Below the pieces are notes generated by a model, which was not told the DNA's origin, searched no databases, and was given only the letters and a program-made list of their open reading frames with translations. A stretch of 47,112 nucleotides of DNA from Phycisphaerales bacterium (lineage in GTDB: Bacteria; Planctomycetota; Phycisphaerae; UBA1845), in the NCBI GenBank assembly GCA_020639115.1, contig JACKHG010000023.1, positions 1 through 47,112 on the forward strand, in the 5' to 3' direction. Shown in pieces: positions 31,891 through 40,910 of the stretch (its first letter is position 1; each line of letters begins with the position of its first letter). A program made the translations under genes and the position numbers.

Positions 31891-33216
31891 ATGCGTGAGA
31901 AGAAACCGTTGAGAGTGGCCCTGGCTGGCTGCGGCACCGTCGGCTCGGGCGTGGGCGAGATCATCGTGAACCGCGCCGGGGAGTTGGCGGCCCGCACCGG
32001 CGTGCGTTTCGAGGTGGGGTGCGTCCTCGTCTCGGACGTCACTCGGAAGCGCGAGGTGCCCTTTCCGGCGGAGGTCTTCACCGACGATCCGCAGGCCCTG
32101 CTCGCCAGCGAGTACGACCTGCTCGTGGAGGTGATTGGGGGAACCGACATAGCCCGCACGGTGGTGCTGGAGGCGCTCGCCGCCGGCAAGCCGGTGGTCA
32201 CCGCCAACAAGGCGTTGCTGGCGCTGCACGGAGCGGAGGTATACGCAGCCGCCCGGGCCGGGGGCACTTGCGTGGCGTTCGAGGCCAGTTGCGCCGGCGG
32301 GTTGCCGATCATCGGTCCGCTGCTGCGCGGGCTGCAGGCCAATCGCGTCCGCAGCATCATGGGGATTTTCAACAGCACGTGCAATTTCGTGCTCACCTCC
32401 ATGCTCGACGGCGGGATGAGCTACGGTGACGCCGTGCAGGAGGCGCAGCGACTTGGTTACGCCGAGGCCGATCCCACGCTCGACGTCAGCGGCGGCGACA
32501 CGGCGCACAAGCTGTGCGTGCTCGCCTCGCTCGCCTTGGGCAGCAACATCGAGTACGAGCGGATCGCCCGGCGGGGCATCGACCGGTTGCAGCTCACCGA
32601 CCTGCGCATCGCCCGCGAGATGGGCTATTCCTGCAAGCTCGTCGGCATCGGCCGGCGCCTGACGCCGGCGCCCACGGGTCAGCCGCAACAGCTCTACCTG
32701 GCGGTGCGACCGACGCTGATTCACTGCGATCACCTGCTGGCGGGCCTGTCGGGTACGCGCAGCGGCGTGCTCGTTGACGGGGATGTTGTCGGGGAGACGT
32801 TCTATTCCGGCAGCGGCGCGGGGAGCCTGCCGACCGCCAGTGCGGTCGTTGCCGACATGATCGAAGTCGCGACCGGTTCCGCCCAGGCCACGTTCAACCA
32901 GCTTTGCGTGTACAACGACTGCACGCCGCCTGCGGATTACGTGGATCCCGAGGAAGCGGAGGATTCGTACTACGTGCGCTTCAGCTTCGCGCCGCATCGC
33001 CGGGCCGACATGCTCGCGGACGTCGATCACGCCTGGCGCGACAATCCCGTGAAGCGCCTGCAGACGCACGTGAGCCGCGATGACCACGTCGTCGTGGCGA
33101 TCACCGCACCGGTGAAACCCAAGCTGCTGGGCGCCGCCGTTCGTTCGGTCGCGGGTCATCTGCAACTCTCCGACGAGCCGGTCATGCTGCCCGTACTGGA
33201 GGCCCGCGGGTCATGA
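31891..33216 (+). CDS. hom: Homoserine dehydrogenase
   Basis: Reduces aspartate semialdehyde to homoserine, the branch to threonine and methionine. The 441-residue length fits the form with a C-terminal ACT domain. Seen: the NAD(P) site AGCGTVGSGVGE, VIGGTDIARTVVLEAL, the TANKALLA motif, EASCAGGLPIIGPL, the IFNSTCNFVLTSM block and the catalytic lysine region TLDVSGGDTAHKLCVLASLA. The C-terminal ACT region (YYVRFSFAPHRRADMLADV) is somewhat degenerate, so feedback by threonine may be altered. Its stop overlaps the next gene by ATGA, so the two are coupled. Confidence 0.94.
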   Translation: MREKKPLRVALAGCGTVGSGVGEIIVNRAGELAARTGVRFEVGCVLVSDVTRKREVPFPAEVFTDDPQALLASEYDLLVEVIGGTDIARTVVLEALAAGKPVVTANKALLALHGAEVYAAARAGGTCVAFEASCAGGLPIIGPLLRGLQANRVRSIMGIFNSTCNFVLTSMLDGGMSYGDAVQEAQRLGYAEADPTLDVSGGDTAHKLCVLASLALGSNIEYERIARRGIDRLQLTDLRIAREMGYSCKLVGIGRRLTPAPTGQPQQLYLAVRPTLIHCDHLLAGLSGTRSGVLVDGDVVGETFYSGSGAGSLPTASAVVADMIEVATGSAQATFNQLCVYNDCTPPADYVDPEEAEDSYYVRFSFAPHRRADMLADVDHAWRDNPVKRLQTHVSRDDHVVVAITAPVKPKLLGAAVRSVAGHLQLSDEPVMLPVLEARGS

Positions 33217-34430
33217 AATACGCGATCATCCTTCCCGACGGCGCAGCCGACGAGCCGCTTGCGGAGCTTGACGGGCGCACGGTGCTCGAGGCGGCGCGCA
33301 CGCCGGCGCTGGACGCGCTGGCGCGCGGCGGGCAGGTCGGGACGCTGTGCACGGTGCCGGCGGGTTACACGCCGGGCAGCGACGTGGCGACGCTGAGCGT
33401 GCTGGGCAACGATCCGGGCGAGGTTTACAGCGGCCGGGCGCCGCTGGAGGCAGCGGCCCGGCAGTTGCCGGTCGGCCCGCAGGATCTGGTGTTTCGGTGC
33501 AACTTCGTGACGATCGCCGACGGACTGATGCGGGATTTCACGGCGGGTCATATCGCGCAGGCCCAGGCGGGCCGGCTGATCGCGGCGCTGAACGATTTTT
33601 TTGCGGACGAGCCGCTCGATTTCTACGAGGGTGTGCAGTACCGCCACCTGCTCGTACTGCGCGAGGTGGGCGAGCTGGACTGTGGCTGCACGCCGCCCCA
33701 CGACATTCCCGATCAGCCCGTAGCGCGGCACCACCCACGAGGTGGCGACGCTGCCCGGGTCGAGGCGATCATGGATCGGGCCCGGACGCTGCTGGCGGAT
33801 CACGAAGTCAATTCTGCGCGCCGTGCGTCGGGGGAAAACCCAGCGACGGACATCTGGCTCTGGGGGCAGGGCCGGCTCAAGCGGCTCGCGACGCTCGCCG
33901 CGCGGTACCGGCTCACCGGGGCGAGCATCGCCGCGGTGGATCTCATCCGCGGCATCACGGCGCTCATGGGGTTCAAGCAAATCGACGTGCCCGGGGCGAC
34001 CGGGTTTCTCGACACCGACTACGCCGGCAAGGGAGCGGCTGCGGTCGCCGCCCTCGACGACGCGGACGTCGTCTGCGTACACATCGAGGCGCCGGACGAG
34101 GCGGGCCACCTCGGCGACATGCAGGAGAAGATTCGGGCGATCGAGCAGGTGGACACGCACGTGGTCGCGCCGCTCGCGGAGTACCTCCGCAGCCAGGGTG
34201 ACTGGCGGATCCTGGTGGCGCCCGATCACCCCACGCCGGTCGTGAAGCGCACGCACACGGCTGATCCGCCCCCCTTCCTCGTCGCCGGTGCGGGCATCGA
34301 GGCCTCCGGTGCGGAAGGACTGCACGAGCGGGCAGCCCGGGCTAGCGGATGGCATGTGCGGCGGGGGCACGAACTGCTGCCCGCGTGGATCACGTCGGAA
34401 CGGCTGGGGCCCAGCGCTGGAAAGGGATAA
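33213..34430 (+). CDS. apgM-type 2,3-BPG-independent phosphoglycerate mutase, or proposed homoserine kinase (TIGR02535)
   Basis: A 405-residue alkaline-phosphatase-superfamily enzyme of the archaeal-type iPGM family. Seen: LPDGAAD near the start (metal-binding Asp), the nucleophile serine in YTPGSDVATLSVLGNDP, then HIEAPDEAGHLGD and VAPDHPTPVVKRTHTADPPPF with metal ligands. Two readings exist. The family includes real phosphoglycerate mutases; TIGR02535 members beside homoserine dehydrogenase were proposed to be homoserine kinases. Here the gene overlaps hom by four bases (ATGA), which favours a role in the threonine branch, but activity is inferred only. Confidence 0.85.
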   Translation: MKYAIILPDGAADEPLAELDGRTVLEAARTPALDALARGGQVGTLCTVPAGYTPGSDVATLSVLGNDPGEVYSGRAPLEAAARQLPVGPQDLVFRCNFVTIADGLMRDFTAGHIAQAQAGRLIAALNDFFADEPLDFYEGVQYRHLLVLREVGELDCGCTPPHDIPDQPVARHHPRGGDAARVEAIMDRARTLLADHEVNSARRASGENPATDIWLWGQGRLKRLATLAARYRLTGASIAAVDLIRGITALMGFKQIDVPGATGFLDTDYAGKGAAAVAALDDADVVCVHIEAPDEAGHLGDMQEKIRAIEQVDTHVVAPLAEYLRSQGDWRILVAPDHPTPVVKRTHTADPPPFLVAGAGIEASGAEGLHERAARASGWHVRRGHELLPAWITSERLGPSAGKG

Positions 34431-35191
34431 GGCGCTTCCGCGATCGAGCGTGGCATTGGCGTTTCGAGCGCTGCAATTCGTTGTTTTTTGACTGCCTCCA
34501 AAGCCGTTTGCCAGTGGAGCTTGAACAGCGGTCTTGGGGTCGCGCAGGGGGTCTGCCTGGGTTCTTGGCAGCGCCCGGCGTTGCAGCAGGACTTGCAAAT
34601 GGCTTTGAATCGCGAGTTTTTTGCGCGCGCGTCGATCGAGCGTTGCGGCGGCCCGTGCGGGGCACTTGAGCCGCGAAGTCACAAAGACACCAATAACGGC
34701 TGCTGTTCTTGATTCGAACGGCCTAGTCGGAGTCCGGTTCGCCGTGCGTCGCCTGCTTGACCTTCTTCTGATCCACTGTTTGTTCGGTCGCGTCATCGTT
34801 CTCCATACCTCCTGGCACCTTGGGCGCCGGTCACGGGGCTGGGGCCCGTGGTCTGGCTGGGCCACGCAGGCCGTGCGTGGCTTGGGGCCCTCGGCACCGT
34901 GCACCCATAACACTGCGCGCGTGCTGCCTGGATGGCAGGATTGGGGTGCCTGGATTCTGGGATTGTGCTCCTGGGGGGTTGGCTGGGGCGACTTCGACGC
35001 GTCAGGTGGCGTGGGGACGCACCCATTGTGTCCGGTCGCCGGTTGGTTCTGGATATCCCCATGGCCTGGAGATTTCGCCGGGGGCGACATGGTGTTTTCC
35101 GTTGTTTACCCCATAGGCACTGGTTAGAATGGCGGGCCGAGCATTTCCCCTCAGGCGGTAGCGGTCTACAGACAGGAAAGCGAGGATCATC
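34431..35191. other. 761-base intergenic region without a supported gene
   Basis: Lower in G+C than neighbouring genes. It contains a palindromic block near 34861-34879 (CCACGCAGGCCGTGCGTGG) and GGGGCCC strings around it, and no frame with a good start, ribosome site and coding-like composition. It separates hom/apgM from a small exported protein and may hold an RNA or repeat remnants. Confidence 0.6.
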
Positions 35192-35608
35192 ATGAAGATG
35201 TTGCTGGGCCTATTGGTGGTGGGCGGGGGCATCGCCGCGATGTGTCACTACTCCGGGATGCTGCACAGCCCCACGGCTGAGTGCAAGGAGACCATGGCGA
35301 AGATGCAGAAGTGCTCCACGATGGCGGAGGTGCTGGCCGTCGCCGAGCCGGAGAAGATCTCCATCTACGAGAACTATCCGTACACGCTCTCCAACGGCCA
35401 GGAGATCGACCAGTGGAAGCCGGGGCCCGAGGTCAACTTCAACAGGTCGGCGATCGAGCAGCAGGTGAAGGACGGCGTGCTGGAGGGGGATTTCGCGTTC
35501 ATCTACATCTACAGCAACTCCGACAGCTTCGAGGTGCGTTTTGACCCGAGCGGAAACCTCAAGCGGGTGGAGAAGCAGACCGGCGTGCGGAACCTGCCGG
35601 GCAACTGA
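35192..35608 (+). CDS. Small exported or membrane-anchored protein, unknown
   Basis: A 138-residue protein with an N-terminal hydrophobic segment (MKMLLGLLVVGGGIAAMCH), either a signal peptide or anchor. The exported part has a Cys-x9-Cys pair (AECKETMAKMQKC), charged helices, then strands FAFIYIYSNSDSFEVRFDP and a C-terminal RNLPGN tail. I do not recognise the family. GAGG lies six bases before the ATG at 35192. A good hairpin-plus-T-run terminator follows at 35680-35715, so it is probably transcribed alone. Confidence 0.7.
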   Translation: MKMLLGLLVVGGGIAAMCHYSGMLHSPTAECKETMAKMQKCSTMAEVLAVAEPEKISIYENYPYTLSNGQEIDQWKPGPEVNFNRSAIEQQVKDGVLEGDFAFIYIYSNSDSFEVRFDPSGNLKRVEKQTGVRNLPGN

Positions 35609-35679
35609 GCGGTTTCGACGCGCAGATAGTCCGGTCGTGCGAACGGGCCGGGCTGGTGCGGGCGATTTTGCCCGGGCCG

Positions 35680-35715
35680 GCCCGGCCCGTGCGTTTTGGG
35701 GCCGGGCGGGTTTTT
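35680..35715 (+). terminator. Rho-independent terminator after the small exported protein gene
   Basis: GCCCGGCCC (35680-35688) pairs with GGGCCGGGC (35699-35707) across a ten-base loop, followed by GGG and five Ts at 35711-35715. It is the best terminator in the window. Confidence 0.65.
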
Positions 35716-35762
35716 CGTTGCGGGCCGCGCGGGGAGTTCAACCACGAAGACTCGGGGGACAA

Positions 35763-35794
35763 GCGACGTAGCGACGAAGCGACGCAGCGACGGA
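35763..35794. repeat. Eight-base tandem array (GCGACGNA x4)
   Basis: Units GCGACGTA, GCGACGAA, GCGACGCA and GCGACGGA, in the gap between two convergent genes. Confidence 0.75.
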
Positions 35795-35962
35795 GGCGAA
35801 GGTGGTTGGTCGCGGTGGTGGGAAGGGACGCGTGAACAGCGCCGCCATGTGTACGGCACGCTTGCCCAGCCGGGTTCGGCCGGTGTGCGGGTAAGTGTTT
35901 TCGCAATGGGTCGAGTTTCAGCCCGCTCGCTGGCGCTCGCGGCTCGGCTCGCGGGGTGGTTG

Positions 35963-35985
35963 CCGCTTCGTTACGGGCGCGGCTC
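35963..35985 (-). repeat. Divergent GNRA-type repeat overlapping the kinase stop codon
   Basis: On the minus strand GAGCCGCGCCCGTAACGAAG followed by CGG resembles the repeat at 1495-1641 (same GAGCCGC, GTAA and GCGG parts). The TAA in it is the stop codon of the kinase gene at 35971. Confidence 0.6.
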
Positions 35986-38900
35986 GGTTTTGATGGGTTC
36001 GAGGTTGGCGAGCCAGGTGCGGAGGGCGTCGACGTCGGCGGGCTTGGTGAAGGTGGGGCTGGTGCGGAGGTCGGGGGCGAGGTCCTCGGTGCCGAAGCCG
36101 GTGAGGAGGGCGAAGGGGATGCCGCGCTGGCGGAGTTGGCGGGCGAGGGGGTAGACGCGGGTGCCGCTGAGGTCGACGTCGAGGATAGCGGCGTCGAAGC
36201 GGGCGTCGGCGGCGAGGGCGTTGGCCTTGGCGAGGCTGCCGGCGGGTCCGACGATGGTGCAGCCGGCGGCCTCGAGGGCGCGGCAGAGGGTGCGGGCGAC
36301 GGTGTGGTTGTCCTCGACGACGAGGACGGCGCGGGGTGGATGGATCGGCTTGATACGGGTGGCTGACCGGCGTCGCGACGCCGTGGGGGTTGCGGCGGAG
36401 GGCTCGATCTCGGCTGACGTCCCGTCGATGATTCGGCCGGTGCCTGCCAGCGGGAAGCGGATGAAACAGCGCAGGCCGTCCGACTCGTACTGTCGCTCAA
36501 CCGAGCCGTCGAGTTCGTACTCGATGACGTCGCCGACCATCTGATTGCCGAAACCTGCAGCGGGAGGCGCGCTCACGGGCGGGCCGTCCAGCTCCTTCCA
36601 CTCGAGGGCGAGTTGGTCGTCGCCGGCGGCGTCCTCGACGGACCAGCTCACGCGGACGCGGCCGTGCGGGACGGAGAGCGCGCCGTACTTGCTGGCGTTG
36701 GTCGCGAGTTCGTGGATGGCCATGTGCAGTGCCAGAGCAGCCCGCGGTTTGATCAGCACGCCCGGACCGTCGAGGACGAGGTGCTCGGGCGAGGCGACGC
36801 GCGCCTTGAGCTCAGTCAGGAGGATGTCGCGGAGCTCCGCGCCCGACCATTCGCTGCGGGTGAGCAGCGCGTGGGCGGCGGCCATGGAGCGCAGGCGGGG
36901 ACGAAACGCCTCACCGAAGGACTCGAGCGTGTCGGCCTGGTGGAGCATCTGCTGGGCGATTGCGTCGATCGTGGCGAGGGTGTTCTTGACGCGGTGGTTG
37001 AGCTCGCCCATGACGGTGCGCAGGTGCTCCTCGTGGCGTTTGCGTTCGGTGATGTCGACGTTGACGCCGAGCATGCGCAGGGGTTCGCCGCGTTCGTCGC
37101 GTTCGACCCAGCCGCGGGCCTCGAGCCAGCGGGTTTCTCCGCCGGGGAGCTGGACGCGCCACTCGCACTCGAATTCGCCGGTTTCGAGGGAGCGGCGGAC
37201 GTGCTCCATGGCTTGTTCAAGGTCATCCGGATGGACGAGGGAGGTCCAGGCCTCGTAGCTGCCGCCGAAGCCGCCGGGGGGCAAACCGTAGAGGGCCTCG
37301 AGTTCCTCAGACCAGACATTGACGTTGGTGCGGATATTCCACTCGAAAGTGCCGATGCCGGCGACGTTCTGGGCGGCGCGGAGGCGCTCCTCGCTGCGGC
37401 GAAGGGCGTCCTGGATACGGACGCGGTCGGTGACGTTGCGGAGGTTGTGGGCGGCGCCGATGAGGGCGCCGTCGGCTCCGTAGACCGGGTTGTAGCGCAG
37501 GTCGTAGATCTGCTTTTCCTGGTCGGTGCGGCCGAACTCGGTGGTCACGCTGAACGACTCACCGCGGAGCGCCCGCGCCCAGAGGCGCCGAGCTTTTTCC
37601 TGTTCCTCGGGCCAGGGGGCGAGCAGTTCGAGCATGCTGCTGCCGACCTCGACGTCGCGTCCCCAAAGCTCCTTGAATTCCCGGCGGTAGGCCTCGTTGA
37701 AGAAAATAAAGCGGAAATCGCCGTCCTCGGCGGCGATGAGGTCCTCGGTGCCCTGGGTGATACCCTCGATGAGCGCGTGCGCGTGGCGCAGGTCTTCCTC
37801 CGCCTGGCGGCGCTCGTGCACATCGATAACCGAGCCGATGTAGCCGGCGAAGACGCGGCCATCGGTAAAGCGCGGGCGGGCGGCATCGAGCACCCAGCGG
37901 TAGACGCCGTCCGCGCGGCGCAGCCGGTAGTCGAGGTAGAACGGCACGCGGCGGCCGGCGGCGTCGAGGAATTCGCGGGTGACGCGCGCGCGATCGTCGG
38001 AGTGGATGGCCTGCGTCCAGCCGGAGCCGAGGCCTTCGGCCTCGCTCTGCCCGGTGAACTCGAACCAGCCGCGGCTGAGGAAAGTGCACTCGTGCTGATC
38101 GTCGGTGACCCAGAGCAGGGCCGGCGCGGTGTCGGCGAGATTGTGGAATCTCTTTTCGCTTTCGCGCAGGGCGCGCTCGGCGCGTTTGCGTTCGATGAAG
38201 TCTGCGGCCTGGCGGGCGTAGAGGTCGAGCAAGCGCAGGTCGCGTTGCGAGGGCCGGCAGGTATCGGGGTAATGGGTGGAGAGCACGCCGAGCACGTCAC
38301 CGTTGCGGCTGATGAGCGGGGTGGACTGCACGGCGCGGTAGCCGGCCTGGGCGGCGATGGCGCGGTGCGGCGCGTAGACGGGGTCGCGCAGGACGTCCTC
38401 GATCACGACGCGCCGGCCGGTCGCGAGGACGCGGCTGCACGCGGAGCCCGCGTCGACGCCGACGCTGCGGAAGTGGTCGAGGAACTGCTGGGAAAAGCCC
38501 TGTTGGGCGACGATTTCGAGGGCGTTGGTCGCGGGGTCGAGGAGTTGGACGTTGCCCATGCGGGCACCGGTGATGTCGATGGTGGCGGCGAGCACCTCGC
38601 GCATGGCGGTGCGGTTGTCGGGGCAGATGAGCAGGCGGGCGACGAGTTCGTGGAGGCGCATCATTGCGGCGAGTTCACGCTGGACGCGCTGGCGGTGTTC
38701 GTGGAGGAGCTGGTAGGCGAGGGCTGCGAAGCGGGCGAGGCTGGTGATGAGGCGAAGGTCCTCGCGATCGAAGCGGCGGGTGGTGTCGTGGGCGACTGCC
38801 CAGATCGTGCCGACCGGCTCGCCGGCGTGGTGGAAGGGAACGAGCAGGACTTCCGCGACGGCGGGCTTGACGGGGGGAAAGGGAAAATGCCGCGCGGGGT

Positions 38901-39333
38901 CGTCCATCAGCAGCGCGGTGTCGCGGTCGAGCGCGGTGCCGCAGGGGCACGCGCTGCGGGCCGTGACGCTGCCGAGGTAGGCGGCCCAGGCGCCCGCGAC
39001 GGCGCGCCAGCGTACGACCTCCTGATTGCCGTCGCGTTCGACGATGCTGACGCCGCAGGACTGCGCGCGGCAGAGCGTCAAGGTGGTTTCGGCGAGTTGC
39101 TGGAGAACGCGGTCGATGGCGGCGTCGTCATCGGCTGGTGCGTCGGGGGCGTCGGCGTCTGAAGTTTCCGTCAGGGCCTGCATCAGTTCGGCGAGCGCGG
39201 CACTTTCCGCGGCGTAGTCGGCGGGCCGTGCGGATCGCTCATCGAGTTGATCGGTGGTGATGACTTGGTCGAGCGGCAGGCGGTCGGATTGCGGCTTCCT
39301 CGTAGCCGCTGCACTGTCGCCCTGCCTGCCCAT
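35971..39333 (-). CDS. Hybrid HWE-family sensor histidine kinase (GAF-GAF-PAS-PAS-PAS-HWE-REC)
   Basis: A 1120-residue cytoplasmic hybrid kinase. Two GAF domains (about residues 70-390) are followed by three PAS domains (starting near EKRFHNLADTAPALLWV, ALIEGITQGTEDLIAA and ERLRAAQNVAGIGTFEW). The phosphorylated His is H780 in ELNHRVKNTLA, an HWE/HisKA_2-type site; HELATNASKYGAL is the N box and a WKELDG motif supplies the WxE. A receiver domain completes the protein, with VVEDN, the phospho-acceptor D1052 (ILDVDLS), TGFG and FTKPAD. The start at 39333 has GGAG seven bases upstream. No partner gene is adjacent; the signal is unknown. No membrane span seen. 39334-39529 holds no gene. Confidence 0.92.
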   Translation of the reverse strand: MGRQGDSAAATRKPQSDRLPLDQVITTDQLDERSARPADYAAESAALAELMQALTETSDADAPDAPADDDAAIDRVLQQLAETTLTLCRAQSCGVSIVERDGNQEVVRWRAVAGAWAAYLGSVTARSACPCGTALDRDTALLMDDPARHFPFPPVKPAVAEVLLVPFHHAGEPVGTIWAVAHDTTRRFDREDLRLITSLARFAALAYQLLHEHRQRVQRELAAMMRLHELVARLLICPDNRTAMREVLAATIDITGARMGNVQLLDPATNALEIVAQQGFSQQFLDHFRSVGVDAGSACSRVLATGRRVVIEDVLRDPVYAPHRAIAAQAGYRAVQSTPLISRNGDVLGVLSTHYPDTCRPSQRDLRLLDLYARQAADFIERKRAERALRESEKRFHNLADTAPALLWVTDDQHECTFLSRGWFEFTGQSEAEGLGSGWTQAIHSDDRARVTREFLDAAGRRVPFYLDYRLRRADGVYRWVLDAARPRFTDGRVFAGYIGSVIDVHERRQAEEDLRHAHALIEGITQGTEDLIAAEDGDFRFIFFNEAYRREFKELWGRDVEVGSSMLELLAPWPEEQEKARRLWARALRGESFSVTTEFGRTDQEKQIYDLRYNPVYGADGALIGAAHNLRNVTDRVRIQDALRRSEERLRAAQNVAGIGTFEWNIRTNVNVWSEELEALYGLPPGGFGGSYEAWTSLVHPDDLEQAMEHVRRSLETGEFECEWRVQLPGGETRWLEARGWVERDERGEPLRMLGVNVDITERKRHEEHLRTVMGELNHRVKNTLATIDAIAQQMLHQADTLESFGEAFRPRLRSMAAAHALLTRSEWSGAELRDILLTELKARVASPEHLVLDGPGVLIKPRAALALHMAIHELATNASKYGALSVPHGRVRVSWSVEDAAGDDQLALEWKELDGPPVSAPPAAGFGNQMVGDVIEYELDGSVERQYESDGLRCFIRFPLAGTGRIIDGTSAEIEPSAATPTASRRRSATRIKPIHPPRAVLVVEDNHTVARTLCRALEAAGCTIVGPAGSLAKANALAADARFDAAILDVDLSGTRVYPLARQLRQRGIPFALLTGFGTEDLAPDLRTSPTFTKPADVDALRTWLANLEPIKTEPRP

Positions 39334-39529
39334 ACATCCGCTCCGGAAATGACCACCAGACGCCCGCGCCCGTTCGCCGCCGAAACTTGGCCACCTGATG
39401 CTGCTGCCTCGTGGCGAACGCGATATTCTAACGCGGTTACGGCGCCATTTCCACGCGGGGCCCGGATGACTTGAGGAGCCGCCAACCCGCTTGCGGATCC
39501 GAATAGTCGAGTGGCGCAATCGATGTAGA

Positions 39530-40825
39530 TTAGACGCGTATAAGAATTCGTGCCCGATAGAGCGGGAGCAGCAGGAGGAGCCAGAGGGTTACGTACGCGA
39601 GCGCGTAGAGCAGCGAAGCGTTAAGCGGCGTCGCCCAGGACGTGAAGAAGGTCTGGTAGAGCCAGGTCTTGGCCGCGAGTGTTTCACCGGCTGACGTGGT
39701 GACGTGCCAGCGCACGAGCGTCTTCGCGAGCAGGCTGGAGGCGACGTACACGACGATCGCGTTCGTTCCGAAGACGACGAAGGGCTTCGCCCAGGCGCGG
39801 CGCTGGCGCACGTCGATCAGCCAGTAGCACATCGCGAGCAGATGGAGCGCGAGGCCGGCGGTGAGCAGCACGTACGACGCGGTCCAGATTTTCTTGCCGA
39901 TGGGAATCCACGGATCGAGGGCCAGGCCCGCCACGAGCAGGACGTTGGCGGCGAAGAAGAGGCCGACGGTTTTTTCCTTTGCGTCGCGGCTGCCGCGCAG
40001 CCAGCCGCCGGCGAGGAGCCCGCACAGGGTCGTCGCGATCGCGGGCAACGTGCTGAGCAGGCCTTCGGGGTCGGGGCGTTCGACGTAGACGTGGGTGCCG
40101 ACGATCTGCGCGTCGATCCAGTCGTGCAGGAGGCCGGAGGGGTCGGTCACGGGAGCGGTGTATCCGGCGGGAGGGGCCACGGCTGCGACGATCCACTGGT
40201 AGCCGACGAGCAGGACGAGGATGGTGACGATGCGGCCGGTCCATCCGGTGGACAGGAGCACGATCGTCACCGCGAAGTAGCACAGGGCGATGCGTTGGAG
40301 CACGCCGGGGATGCGCAGGTGGGTCGCCTGGAAATACCCGAAGTCGGCGACGAAGTAGACAACGGCGCCGGCGAGCAGGAGCCAGCCGGCGGCCTTGCAG
40401 ACGCGCTGCCGCGTCGTGGTTCCGAAGGAGAGCGCCGGGGTCGCGCAGTACACCAGGCTGATGCCGACGATGGTGAGCACGTAAGGTCCGATCAGTCGCC
40501 AGTCGGGGAAACCCGCCATGACGAGCCCGAGCGCGAAGATGATCACCGCGCGGCGCAGCGCCTGCGAGAGCAGGGCCATCCGGGCGACGCCCTGCTCGAG
40601 CCGGCGTTCGAGGGCGAAGGCCATCGCAGCCCCGACGATGAACAGGAAGAAGGGAAAGACCAGATCGGTGGGCGTCCAGCCGAACCAGTGCGCGTGTTCC
40701 AGCGGTTCGTAAATGTGGCGCCAGCTTCCCGGGTTGTTGACGAGGATCATGCCGGCGATCGTGATGCCGCGGATGGTGTCGAGCGACATCAGGCGTTGGG
40801 AGGCGGCGGCTGGTTGGTTGGTCAT
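39530..40825 (-). CDS. NagX-like membrane acyltransferase (HGSNAT-related, DUF5009)
   Basis: A 431-residue polytopic membrane protein with about ten spans. It opens LMSLDTIRGITIAGMILVNN, the family hallmark, then HIYEPLEHAHWFGWTPTDLV and PFFLFIVGAAMAFALERRL, with the histidine and Asp near the membrane that are important in heparan-alpha-glucosaminide N-acetyltransferase relatives. Other spans: VLTIVGISLVYCATPALSF, ALCYFAVTIVLLSTGW. Family members move acetyl groups across the membrane, e.g. to amino sugars during polysaccharide breakdown. GGGGGA is about nine bases upstream of the start. It precedes the deacetylase gene in transcription, so a shared sugar-acetylation theme is possible. Function inferred from family only. 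Confidence 0.88.
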   Translation of the reverse strand: MTNQPAAASQRLMSLDTIRGITIAGMILVNNPGSWRHIYEPLEHAHWFGWTPTDLVFPFFLFIVGAAMAFALERRLEQGVARMALLSQALRRAVIIFALGLVMAGFPDWRLIGPYVLTIVGISLVYCATPALSFGTTTRQRVCKAAGWLLLAGAVVYFVADFGYFQATHLRIPGVLQRIALCYFAVTIVLLSTGWTGRIVTILVLLVGYQWIVAAVAPPAGYTAPVTDPSGLLHDWIDAQIVGTHVYVERPDPEGLLSTLPAIATTLCGLLAGGWLRGSRDAKEKTVGLFFAANVLLVAGLALDPWIPIGKKIWTASYVLLTAGLALHLLAMCYWLIDVRQRRAWAKPFVVFGTNAIVVYVASSLLAKTLVRWHVTTSAGETLAAKTWLYQTFFTSWATPLNASLLYALAYVTLWLLLLLPLYRARILIRV

Positions 40826-40910
40826 GCGGTGAAGTCCCCCGTGGTGACCGCGAGCGATCGGGTACGACGTTGCGGCTGATCGGTGCTGTATCGCAAGCGC
40901 GTGACCTGTA

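Noticed and set aside
34710..34725. GTTCGAATC on the minus strand, a T-loop-like string suggesting a tRNA.
   Set aside because: The flanking bases cannot form the T stem (GGCCG against CAAGA), and no D or anticodon arm follows.
34723..34806. 27-residue minus-strand frame starting MENDDATEQTVDQKK, preceded by AGGAGGT.
   Set aside because: The ribosome-site match is strong but only one base from the ATG, too close to work well. The product is very short with no recognisable pattern, so it is not called.
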